NCBI GenBank assembly: GCA_900659855.1
Contig: CAACVI010000012.1
Location: 382,532 to 446,531, forward strand
From: Candidatus Desulfarcum epimagneticum
GTDB lineage: Bacteria; Desulfobacterota; Desulfobacteria; Desulfobacterales; CR-1
DNA length: 64,000 bases
Direction of reading: 5' to 3'
Of this stretch, positions 54,580 through 62,084 are shown piece by piece. The stretch's first letter is position 1, and each line of letters opens with the position of its first letter. The position numbers and the translations under genes were made by a program. The notes beneath the pieces are model-generated. The model did not search any database. It was not told where the DNA came from and saw only the letters and a program-made list of their open reading frames with translations.

Positions 54580-55707
54580 ATGATCATCGGAATACTGAAA
54601 GAAATCAAGGCAGGGGAAAACCGGGTGTCCATGACGCCGTCCGGCGTTGAGGCCATGCGGGGAGACGGGCACGCGGTTCTGGTTGAAAAAAACGCCGGCG
54701 CCGGCAGCGGATTTTCCAACTCCGCCTACCGGGCCGCCGGGGCCGAAATCGTGGAGGGGGCCGGCGAAATCTTTGAAAGGGCCGATATGGTCATGCATGT
54801 CAAAGAGCCCCTCGAACCGGAATACGGCCTGATCCGGGAGGGCCAGATCGTGTTCACCTACCTGCATCTGGCCGCGTCCCTGGATCTCACCCAGGCGCTT
54901 CTGGAGCGAAAAAGCGTCAGCATCGCCTACGAGAGCATTCAGAAAACCGACGGCTCCCTGCCCCTTCTCACGCCCATGAGCGAGGTGGCCGGGCGCATGG
55001 CGGTCCAGGAGGCGGCGAAATTTCTGGAAATGTCTCATGGGGGGCGGGGCGTTCTTTTCGGGGGCGTCCCGGGCGTGCCGCCCGCCTCGGTTCTGATCAT
55101 CGGGGGCGGGACCGTGGGCGTCAACGCGGCGAAGATGGCCTGCGGCCTGGGCGCGAAGGTCTATCTTCTGGATTCCTCCCTGGAGCGGCTGAGATACCTG
55201 TCGGATGTGATGCCCGCCAACTGTTTCCTTCTCATGTCCGGCCCCGAAACCATCCGCAGGCTGGTCCGGGAAGCCGACGCGGTCATCGGCGCCGTGCTCA
55301 TTCCCAACGCCCGGGCGCCGAAGCTCATCACCCGGGACATGCTTCAGACCATGAAAAAAGGCGCCGTCATGGTGGATGTGGCCATTGACCAGGGCGGATG
55401 TTTTGACACCTCCAGACCCACCACCCACACCGACCCCATCTACACGGTGGATGGCGTGGTCCATTACTGTGTGGCCAACATGCCCGGGGCGGTGGCCCGG
55501 ACATCCACCCTGGCTTTGACCAACGCCACGCTGCCCTACGCGCTGGAAATCGCGGGCAAGGGCTGGAAAAAGGCGGCGCGGGAAAACCCGGATATCCGGC
55601 AGGGCGTGAACGCCGCCGGGGGCGGGCTCTTTGTCAAGGGCGTCTCGGACGCCTTTGATATCCGCCTGTCCTCCCTGGACGCTTTTTTGGAAAAGACCCC
55701 CCGATGA
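54580..55707 (+). CDS. ald: Alanine dehydrogenase
   Basis: NAD-dependent interconversion of L-alanine with pyruvate and ammonium, 375 residues. MIIGILKEIKAGENRVSMTP opens the protein; catalytic Lys in MHVKEP and His in TYLHLAAS; Rossmann motif IIGGGTVGVNAAKMA; C-terminal MPGAVARTSTLALTNATLP. The ATG at 54580 has AAGGTGGG upstream; a frame extending to 54520 lacks a ribosome site. Divergent from the liv operon, it could feed imported alanine into pyruvate and lactate-level carbon metabolism. Confidence 0.96.
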   Translation: MIIGILKEIKAGENRVSMTPSGVEAMRGDGHAVLVEKNAGAGSGFSNSAYRAAGAEIVEGAGEIFERADMVMHVKEPLEPEYGLIREGQIVFTYLHLAASLDLTQALLERKSVSIAYESIQKTDGSLPLLTPMSEVAGRMAVQEAAKFLEMSHGGRGVLFGGVPGVPPASVLIIGGGTVGVNAAKMACGLGAKVYLLDSSLERLRYLSDVMPANCFLLMSGPETIRRLVREADAVIGAVLIPNARAPKLITRDMLQTMKKGAVMVDVAIDQGGCFDTSRPTTHTDPIYTVDGVVHYCVANMPGAVARTSTLALTNATLPYALEIAGKGWKKAARENPDIRQGVNAAGGGLFVKGVSDAFDIRLSSLDAFLEKTPR

Positions 55708-55710
55708 CCC

Positions 55711-55732
55711 GACGCCGGGGGGGCGTCATTTT
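55711..55732 (+). terminator. Short terminator-like hairpin after ald
   Basis: GACGCC-GGGGG-GGCGTC (55711-55716 and 55722-55727) followed by ATTTTCCC, four bases after the ald stop. It is short and the T-run is weak. It overlaps the stop codon of the convergent small gene. Confidence 0.4.
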
Positions 55733-55944
55733 CCCGATGAGGGTCTGATATCGTCCGCCAGCTCTTTAATGATGGAAACAATATTGGCCCCTCTTTTTTT
55801 GGCGATGGCGCGCGCCTCGTCCACAAGGTCGGACGCCTGTTTCCTGAGAATGGAGATGGCGGGCAGGGGCAGGCCCTCCCTGGTGCGGCGCCAGGCCAGA
55901 AATTTAAGGGCCAGCTTCTCCTGCTGATTTCGGATAAATCCCAT
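55726..55944 (-). CDS. Small conserved-looking helical protein, unknown function
   Basis: A 72-residue protein from the ATG at 55944, or 85 from an in-frame TTG at 55983. It is rich in charged helices (KLALKFLAWRRTREGLPLP, then ARAIAKKRGANIVSIIKEL) with no signal peptide, membrane segment or metal motif. Ribosome site is weak (GCGAGACCGTC before ATG). It converges with ald. I do not recognise a family; the codon use looks like real coding sequence. Confidence 0.5.
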   Translation of the reverse strand: MGFIRNQQEKLALKFLAWRRTREGLPLPAISILRKQASDLVDEARAIAKKRGANIVSIIKELADDIRPSSGK

Positions 55945-56034
55945 GACGGTCTCGCTTTTAAGGAATGGTTGACAAATGGCCAAAGCGGGCGTTTCTCTTT
56001 ACTTGGGCTACCACAATCCCCGGCCAAAGGCAAG

Positions 56035-56158
56035 GGTTTGTGAGTTTGAGTTTATAGAGTTTTTTGAGTTTGTTGGGTTTATTGGTTTGTAGGGGCGGCC
56101 CCCCGTGGCCGCCCGTGTGGAGTTGAAAGCCGTAACCTGATCAAAAAGGATTTTTCCC
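56035..56158 (+). repeat. Repeated leader 1 of the AAA-nuclease array
   Basis: A run of degenerate 9-bp units of the form GAGTTTNNN (about 56041-56090) is followed by a GC hairpin (GGGCGGCC 56093-56100, loop CCCCGT, GGCCGCCC 56107-56114), then GTGTGGAGTTGAAAGCC, GTAACCTGATC and AAAAAGGA just before the ATG. The same order occurs before copies 2 and 3. The hairpin resembles widespread REP-like GGGGCGGCC palindromes. Confidence 0.8.
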
Positions 56159-57742
56159 ATGCGTTTTTTTAACACAGCCGGGCCCACCGTTTGCGACAAA
56201 CATTATTGCGTCGAGCCATTGAAGCGTTTTGACCTGGAACACATACTCAATTTGATCGACCAGGAAAAATATTTTGTCCTTCACGCGCCGCGCCAGACCG
56301 GCAAAACCACGTGTCTTTTGGCCCTGATGGATTATTTGAACAAGGAAGGCAAATACAAATGCCTGTATATCAATGTGGAGGCGGCCCAGGGCGCCCGGGA
56401 AGATGTCAAAAACGGTGTGAGAGCTATTCTGAGCGAAATGGCGGACAACGCGGAGATGTTTTTAAATGACGAGTTTGTCGTCAATCATTTCAATAAAATC
56501 CTGGACAGCAGGGGCGGGCACGCCGCGTTAAACACTGTGATTTCAAAATGGACCGCCGCTTCCGGAAAGCCGACTGTTTTACTGATTGACGAAATAGATT
56601 CATTAACAGGAGACACCCTGATTTCCGTCCTTCGCCAGATCAGGGCCGGATACGCCAAACGCCCGGCCATGTTTCCCCAAAGCATTGTGCTTTGCGGAAT
56701 TCGGGATGTGAGGGATTACAGGATTCATTCTTCGAGGCAAAAAGAGATCATCACCGGCGGGAGCGCGTTTAATATCAAAGCGGAATCTTTGCGCCTGGGG
56801 GATTTTTCAAAAAAGGAACTTCAGGCCCTGTGCGGCCGCCACACCGATGAAACCGGCCAGACGTTTGAAGATGACGCGGTGGATCTGGCCTGGACCCTCA
56901 CCGAAGGCCAGCCCTGGCTGGTGAACGCCCTGGCCTATGAGGCATGTTTTGATATGAAGGAGGGCCGGGACCGGTCCATTCCCGTCACGGCGGAGATGAT
57001 CGCCCGCGCAAAGGACAATATCATCTTAAGAAGGGAAACCCACATCGACCAGCTCTTTGATAAATTAAAGGAAGATCGGGTCAAAAGGGTGATCTCTCCC
57101 ATTCTCACCGGAACCGAGATGGAAAACATCGCCTGGGATGACGTTCAGTATCTGGTGGATCTGGGGCTTATCAAAAAAACAGGCAAAGGCTTTGTCATAT
57201 CCAACGCCATATATATGGAGGTCATCCCGAGAGAGCTGACCCTTATCACCCAGGAAAACATGGCGCCGCGATTTGATCCGGCATGGTATGTCGCAAAAGA
57301 CGGCGTCATTGACATGAAAAAACTGCTGGAAAAATTTCAACAGTTTTTCAGGGAAAACTCGGAAGTGTGGATCGAGCGCTTCGATTATAAGGAAGCCGGC
57401 CCCCAACTTCTGCTGCAGGCGTTTTTGCAGCGCGTCGTAAACGGCGGGGGGTCCATTTACAGGGAATACGGCCTTGGCAGAAGGCGGACTGATCTTTTGC
57501 TCGTGTGGCCCCATGACAAAGGCGAAAAACGGAGTGTGATCGAACTCAAAATACTTTACAAAAGCCTTGAAAAAACGATTGCCGAAGGCCTTGAGCAGAC
57601 CTTCCAATACATGGACCGATGCGGCGCCGAAGCGGGCCATCTGGTTATTTTTGACCGGGATGAAAACAAATCCTGGGACGACAAGATATTTTATCGAAAA
57701 GAAACATTTAAAGGATCGCCCATCGGGGTTTGGGGGATGTGA
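56159..57742 (+). CDS. AAA-like ATPase with C-terminal PD-(D/E)XK nuclease domain, copy 1
   Basis: A 527-residue cytoplasmic protein. It opens with MRFFNTAGPTV and a short HYC segment typical of this AAA-like family. Walker A APRQTGKT is at 43-50 and Walker B TVLLIDEID at 139-147. A sensor-like segment SIVLCGIRDVRDYR follows, then a helical region with GQPWLVNALAYE (251-261). The C-terminal domain (about 385-520) has a PD-(D/E)XK site: Asp445 in RRRTDLLLVW, Glu462-x-Lys464 in VIELKIL, and a Gln480/Gln483 helix. Related AAA-nuclease fusions are common in bacteria but mostly uncharacterised; defence and mobile-element roles have been suggested for such folds. First of three tandem copies. AAAAAGGA precedes the ATG. 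Confidence 0.85.
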   Translation: MRFFNTAGPTVCDKHYCVEPLKRFDLEHILNLIDQEKYFVLHAPRQTGKTTCLLALMDYLNKEGKYKCLYINVEAAQGAREDVKNGVRAILSEMADNAEMFLNDEFVVNHFNKILDSRGGHAALNTVISKWTAASGKPTVLLIDEIDSLTGDTLISVLRQIRAGYAKRPAMFPQSIVLCGIRDVRDYRIHSSRQKEIITGGSAFNIKAESLRLGDFSKKELQALCGRHTDETGQTFEDDAVDLAWTLTEGQPWLVNALAYEACFDMKEGRDRSIPVTAEMIARAKDNIILRRETHIDQLFDKLKEDRVKRVISPILTGTEMENIAWDDVQYLVDLGLIKKTGKGFVISNAIYMEVIPRELTLITQENMAPRFDPAWYVAKDGVIDMKKLLEKFQQFFRENSEVWIERFDYKEAGPQLLLQAFLQRVVNGGGSIYREYGLGRRRTDLLLVWPHDKGEKRSVIELKILYKSLEKTIAEGLEQTFQYMDRCGAEAGHLVIFDRDENKSWDDKIFYRKETFKGSPIGVWGM

Positions 57743-57862
57743 GTTTGAGTTTATAGAGTTTTTTGAGTTTGTTGAGTTTATAGAGTTTATTGGGTCGCAG
57801 GGGCGGTCGGCGGCCGCCCGTGTGGAGTTGAAAGCCGTAACCTGATCAAAAAGGATTTTCCC
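57741..57862 (+). repeat. Repeated leader 2 of the AAA-nuclease array
   Basis: It begins at the stop codon of copy 1 with GAGTTT and five 9-bp units (GAGTTTATA, GAGTTTTTT, GAGTTTGTT, GAGTTTATA, GAGTTTATT), then a hairpin GGGCGG/CCGCCC (57801-57806 and 57814-57819), then the same pre-ATG sequence as leader 1. By eye it is identical to the sequence 1704 bases downstream. Confidence 0.85.
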
Positions 57863-59446
57863 ATGCGTTTTTTCAATACAGCCGGACCGAGCGTTTGCGA
57901 GAGACATTACTGCATAGAGCCATTGGAGCGTTTTAACCTGGAGGAACTCTTGTCTTTAATAGACCAGCAAAAATATTTTGTCCTCCACGCCCCGCGCCAG
58001 ACCGGCAAAACCACGTGTCTTTTGGCCCTGATGGATTATTTGAACCGGGAAGACCGATATAAATGCCTGTATATCAATGTGGAGGCGGCCCAGGGCGCCA
58101 GAGAGGATGTCAAAAGAGGCGTCAGGGCGATTTTAAGCGAAATGGCGAATAATGCGGAAATGTTTTTGAATGATATGATCATTCAGGATATGTGGAGAGA
58201 TGTTCTGGATAATCATGGTGAAGATTCCGCTTTAAACACGGCAATGACGAAATGGTCTGCGGCATCCGACAAACCCATTGTTCTTTTAATTGATGAAATA
58301 GACTCCCTGGTGGGCGACACCCTGATCTCAGTTCTGCGCCAGATCAGGGCCGGATACGCCAAACGCCCGGCCATGTTCCCCCAAAGCATTGTGCTTTGCG
58401 GAATCCGGGATGTGAGGGATTACAGGATTCATTCTTCGATGCAAAAAGAGATCATCACCGGCGGAAGCGCGTTTAACATCAAAGCCAAATCTCTGCGCCT
58501 GGGGGATTTTTCAAAAAAGGAACTCCATGCCCTGTGCGGCCGCCACACCGATGAAACGGGCCAGGCGTTTGAAGACGACGCCCTTGATCTGGCCTGGACC
58601 CTCACCGAAGGCCAGCCCTGGCTGGTGAACGCCCTGGCCTATGAGGCATGTTTTGATATGAAGGAGGGCCGGGACCGGTCCGTTCCCATCACGGCGGAGA
58701 TGATCGCCCGGGCGAAGGACAATATCATCTTAAGAAGGGAAACCCACATTGATCAGCTCTTTGATAAATTAAAGGAAGATCGGGTCAAAAGGGTGATCTC
58801 TCCCATTCTCACCGGAACCGAGATGGAAAACATCGCCTGGGATGACGTTCAGTATCTGGTGGATCTGGGGCTTATCAAAAAAACAGGCAAAGGCTTTGTG
58901 ATATCCAACGCCCTGTATATGGAGGTCATCCCCAGGGAATTGACTCTTATCGCCCAGGAAAACATGGCGCCGCGCTTTGATCCGGAATGGTATATCGCAA
59001 AAGACGGCATGATGGATATGAAAAAACTCCTTGAAGAATTCCAGCTCTTTTTCAGGGAAAATTCAGAAATTTGGATTGAGCGTTTCGATTACAAAGAGGC
59101 GGGCCCCCAGCTGCTTTTGCAGTCATTTTTGCAGCGAATCGTCAATGGCGGCGGATCCATCCACAGGGAATACGGCCTCGGCAGAATGAGAACGGATATT
59201 TTGGTGTTGTGGCCCCACGAAAAGGGTGTCCAGCGCGTTGTGATCGAGCTTAAAATACTTTACAAAAGCCTTGAAAAAACGATTGTCGAAGGCCTTGAGC
59301 AGACCTTCCAATACATGGACCGATGCGGCGCTGAAACGGGCCATCTGGTTATTTTTGACCGGGATGAAAACGAAAGCTGGGACGACAAGATATTTTACCG
59401 GGAAGAAACATTTAAGAAATCGCCCATCGGGGTTTGGGGGATGTGA
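57863..59446 (+). CDS. AAA-like ATPase with C-terminal PD-(D/E)XK nuclease domain, copy 2
   Basis: A 527-residue paralogue of copy 1 with all motifs kept: APRQTGKT, VLLIDEIDSL, the nuclease Asp in RMRTDILVLW and E-x-K in VIELKIL. It differs from copy 1 mainly in residues 9-35 and in 61-150, where it has FLNDMIIQDMWRDVLDNHG instead of FLNDEFVVNHFNKILDSRG. From about residue 150 onward it is almost copy 1. Its first 61 residues are identical to copy 3. The variable stretch lies between Walker A and Walker B. Confidence 0.85.
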   Translation: MRFFNTAGPSVCERHYCIEPLERFNLEELLSLIDQQKYFVLHAPRQTGKTTCLLALMDYLNREDRYKCLYINVEAAQGAREDVKRGVRAILSEMANNAEMFLNDMIIQDMWRDVLDNHGEDSALNTAMTKWSAASDKPIVLLIDEIDSLVGDTLISVLRQIRAGYAKRPAMFPQSIVLCGIRDVRDYRIHSSMQKEIITGGSAFNIKAKSLRLGDFSKKELHALCGRHTDETGQAFEDDALDLAWTLTEGQPWLVNALAYEACFDMKEGRDRSVPITAEMIARAKDNIILRRETHIDQLFDKLKEDRVKRVISPILTGTEMENIAWDDVQYLVDLGLIKKTGKGFVISNALYMEVIPRELTLIAQENMAPRFDPEWYIAKDGMMDMKKLLEEFQLFFRENSEIWIERFDYKEAGPQLLLQSFLQRIVNGGGSIHREYGLGRMRTDILVLWPHEKGVQRVVIELKILYKSLEKTIVEGLEQTFQYMDRCGAETGHLVIFDRDENESWDDKIFYREETFKKSPIGVWGM

Positions 59447-59566
59447 GTTTGAGTTTATAGAGTTTTTTGAGTTTGTTGAGTTTATAGAGTTTATTGGGTC
59501 GCAGGGGCGGTCGGCGGCCGCCCGTGTGGAGTTGAAAGCCGTAACCTGATCAAAAAGGATTTTCCC
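59445..59566 (+). repeat. Repeated leader 3 of the AAA-nuclease array
   Basis: Same content and length as leader 2, shifted by exactly 1704 bases: five 9-bp GAGTTTNNN units, hairpin GGGCGG/CCGCCC (59505-59510 and 59518-59523), and the AAAAAGGA ribosome site before the ATG at 59567. Confidence 0.85.
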
Positions 59567-61144
59567 ATGCGTTTTTTCAATACAGCCGGACCGAGCGTTT
59601 GCGAGAGACATTATTGCATAGAGCCATTGGAGCGTTTTAACCTGGAGGAACTCTTGTCTTTAATAGACCAGCAAAAATATTTTGTCCTCCACGCCCCGCG
59701 CCAGACCGGCAAAACCACGTGTCTTTTGGCCCTGATGGATTATTTGAACAAGGAAGGCAAATACAAATGCCTGTATATCAATGTGGAGGCGGCCCAGGGC
59801 GCCCGGGAAGATGTCAAAAACGGTGTGAGAGCTATTCTGAGCGAAATGGCGGACAACGCGGAGATGTTTTTAAATGACGAGTTTGTCGTCAATCATTTCA
59901 ATAAAATCCTGGACAGCAGGGGCGGGCACGCCGCGTTAAACACCGTGATTTCAAAATGGACCGCCGCTTCCGGAAAGCCGACTGTTTTACTGATTGACGA
60001 AATAGATTCATTAACAGGAGACACCCTGATTTCCGTCCTTCGCCAGATCAGGGCCGGATACGCCAAACGCCCGGCCATGTTTCCCCAAAGCATTGTGCTT
60101 TGCGGAATTCGGGATGTGAGGGATTACAGGATTCATTCTTCGAGGCAAAAAGAGATCATCACCGGCGGGAGCGCGTTTAACATCAAAGCGGAATCTTTGC
60201 GCCTGGGGGATTTTTCAAAAAAGGAACTTCAGGCCCTGTGCGGCCGCCACACCGATGAAACCGGCCAGACGTTTGAAGATGACGCCCTTGACCTGGCCTG
60301 GACCCTCACCGAAGGCCAGCCCTGGCTGGTGAACGCCCTGGCCTATGAAGTCTGCTTCAAAATGAAAAAAAACCGGGACCGGTCCGTTCCCGTCACGGCG
60401 GAGATGATCGCCGCGGCAAAGGAGAGCATCATCCTTCGAAGAGAGACCCATATTGACCAGCTGGTGGACAAATTAAAGGAAGCGCGCGTCAAAAAAGTAA
60501 TTGAGCCCGTCCTGGCCGGGGGCCGGATGCCCGAGCATATATCGGTTGACGATATGGGTTATGTGGAGGACCTTGGCCTGATCAAAACAAAAGGCAATAT
60601 CCGCATCGCCAATGGAATTTACCAGGAAGTCATCCCCCGGGAGCTGACTTATTCCACCCAGCTCACCATCACCCATGAGTCAAAATGGTATGAAAAAAAA
60701 GACGGGACCCTGGATATGGAAAAACTGCTTTCCGCTTTTCAGGAGTTTTTCCGGGAGCATTCTGAAATCTGGATTCAAAAGTTCGATTACCGGGAGGCCG
60801 GGCCCCAGCTTCTGCTCCAGGCGTTTTTGCAGCGGATCGTCAACAGCGGCGGCAGGGTGGAACGGGAATACGGGCTCGGCAGAATGCGAACGGATCTCCT
60901 GGTCATATGGAGATATGGCCAACGCGTTCAAAAAACAGTCATAGAACTCAAAATACTTTACAAAAGCCTTGAAAAAACGATTGCCGAAGGCCTTGAGCAG
61001 ACCTGGAAATACATGGACCGATGCGGCGCCGAGGCGGGCCATCTGGTGGTTTTTGACCGGGATGAACACAAATCCTGGGACGACAAGATATTTTACCGGG
61101 AAGACACATTTAAGGGATCTTCCATCGGGGTTTGGGGGATGTGA
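59567..61144 (+). CDS. AAA-like ATPase with C-terminal PD-(D/E)XK nuclease domain, copy 3
   Basis: A 525-residue paralogue with a mosaic sequence. Residues 1-61 equal copy 2. Residues 62-260 equal copy 1 apart from Val241 to Leu. From about 262 it diverges from both (ACFDMKEGRDRS becomes VCFKMKKNRDRS, and the linker 310-385 is quite different). It keeps the nuclease site: Asp in RMRTDLLVIW, E-x-K in VIELKIL. All copies end in IGVWGM. The changed linker and nuclease approach suggest a different partner or target than copies 1 and 2 (inference). Confidence 0.85.
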   Translation: MRFFNTAGPSVCERHYCIEPLERFNLEELLSLIDQQKYFVLHAPRQTGKTTCLLALMDYLNKEGKYKCLYINVEAAQGAREDVKNGVRAILSEMADNAEMFLNDEFVVNHFNKILDSRGGHAALNTVISKWTAASGKPTVLLIDEIDSLTGDTLISVLRQIRAGYAKRPAMFPQSIVLCGIRDVRDYRIHSSRQKEIITGGSAFNIKAESLRLGDFSKKELQALCGRHTDETGQTFEDDALDLAWTLTEGQPWLVNALAYEVCFKMKKNRDRSVPVTAEMIAAAKESIILRRETHIDQLVDKLKEARVKKVIEPVLAGGRMPEHISVDDMGYVEDLGLIKTKGNIRIANGIYQEVIPRELTYSTQLTITHESKWYEKKDGTLDMEKLLSAFQEFFREHSEIWIQKFDYREAGPQLLLQAFLQRIVNSGGRVEREYGLGRMRTDLLVIWRYGQRVQKTVIELKILYKSLEKTIAEGLEQTWKYMDRCGAEAGHLVVFDRDEHKSWDDKIFYREDTFKGSSIGVWGM

Positions 61145-61185
61145 TTTTGAGTTTGTAGAGTTTATTGGGTTTTTTGAGTTTGCCG
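61142..61185 (+). repeat. Partial leader repeat after the array
   Basis: Degenerate 9-bp units (TGAGTTTGTAGAGTTTATT ...) follow the copy 3 stop without the GC hairpin and pre-ATG sequence. It is probably the right edge of the duplicated block. Confidence 0.6.
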
Positions 61186-61198
61186 CATTAAAATGGCC

Positions 61199-61243
61199 GG
61201 CTTTATAGAGCCTTTAAAGCCCGGCGGCGTCTCGCCGGGGGGA
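61199..61243 (+). promoter_or_regulatory. Overlapping hairpins at the ribosome site of the lyase gene
   Basis: GGCTTTA/TAAAGCC (61199-61205 and 61215-61221) and CCCGGCG/CGCCGGG (61220-61226 and 61233-61239) share two bases, so full forms exclude each other. The second covers the start of the GGGGGGAG ribosome site (61237-61244). They could tune translation of the next gene; no ligand-binding RNA fold is recognised. Confidence 0.35.
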
Positions 61244-61250
61244 GATCGAA

Positions 61251-62084
61251 ATGGAGAGCAATTTCAAAGACACGCTGGCCCAAAGAGATATTTTTCCTTT
61301 TATAGGGGTTTATGACGCCTTTTCCGCCACCATTGCCGCCAGGCATTTTGACGGCGTTTTCTTAAGCGGGCTGAGCTTCGCGGCGAGCCATTACGGCCTG
61401 CCCGACATCGGATTCAACACATGGACGGATATGGCCGCGTTTGCCCATCGCGTCAAAGCGATCCTGCCGGACACGCATATCCTTGTGGATATTGACGACG
61501 GATTCGTGGATGTGGAGACGGCGTGTCATCTTATCTCACTGCTTGAATCCATCCACGTGTCGGCCGTGGTCATTGAGGACCAGAAACGGCCCAGGCGGTG
61601 CGGCCATTTTGACAACAAACGCCTGATGAAAACCCGGGACTTTTGCGAAAAGCTTGAAAGTGTGCTCTCCATTCGAAAGGAACTCTTTGTCATCGCCCGA
61701 ACCGACGCGTCGGAGCCTGGGGAAATAGAAAAAAGGATACTGGCCTTTGCCGGCTCAGGGGCCGACGCCGTCCTGGTGGACGGGATATCGGACCTTCAAA
61801 TGATCCGGTCCTTAAAAGAAAAGGTCCGTCTCCCATTCGCCTTTAACCAGATTCCGGGGGGAAAATCGCCGGCATACGGTTTTGAAAGTCTCAAAAACGC
61901 GGGGGTTTCCATCGCCATTCACAGCGCGCCGTGTTTGTTCGCGGCCGGAGAGGCGGTGGATCGCGCCATGGTTTCTTTGAAAGAAAACGGCAAAACGCCG
62001 TTCGAAGATGACAGAGGCATGACCCTTCCGGTCTGTTCGGATATTTTAAACCAAAACCTTTTGAAAAAAAGACAACCGGCATGA
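61251..62084 (+). CDS. Isocitrate lyase/PEP mutase superfamily enzyme
   Basis: A 277-residue TIM-barrel enzyme. Opening FIGVYDAFSATIAARHFDGV and GLPDIGFNTWTDM, a metal-binding acidic segment ILVDIDDGFVDVE, then VVIEDQKRPRRCGHFDNKR with the catalytic Cys of the lyases (K/R-R-C-G-H), and VIARTDASE. PEP mutases have a different loop (K-x-N-S) there, so a C-C lyase or decarboxylase is more likely. The exact substrate is unclear. GGGGGGAG lies before the ATG. The stop overlaps the start of the adenylating enzyme by four bases (ATGA), so the two act together. Confidence 0.8.
   Translation: MESNFKDTLAQRDIFPFIGVYDAFSATIAARHFDGVFLSGLSFAASHYGLPDIGFNTWTDMAAFAHRVKAILPDTHILVDIDDGFVDVETACHLISLLESIHVSAVVIEDQKRPRRCGHFDNKRLMKTRDFCEKLESVLSIRKELFVIARTDASEPGEIEKRILAFAGSGADAVLVDGISDLQMIRSLKEKVRLPFAFNQIPGGKSPAYGFESLKNAGVSIAIHSAPCLFAAGEAVDRAMVSLKENGKTPFEDDRGMTLPVCSDILNQNLLKKRQPA

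Noticed and set aside
57065-57907. - strand frame running through a leader repeat with an Asn-Ser repeat (…NSINSTNSKNSINS…)
   Set aside because: The Asn-Ser repeat is only the 9-bp GAGTTT units read backwards, and the rest is antisense to the nuclease genes.
56041-61185. Leader repeats considered as a CRISPR array
   Set aside because: Units are 9 bp, contiguous and without spacers, and the longer period of 1704 bp contains genes; no cas gene is present.
61251-62084. PEP mutase of phosphonate synthesis
   Set aside because: The loop after EDQ is RRCGH as in C-C lyases, not the K-x-N-S type loop of PEP mutases, and no phosphonopyruvate decarboxylase is near.
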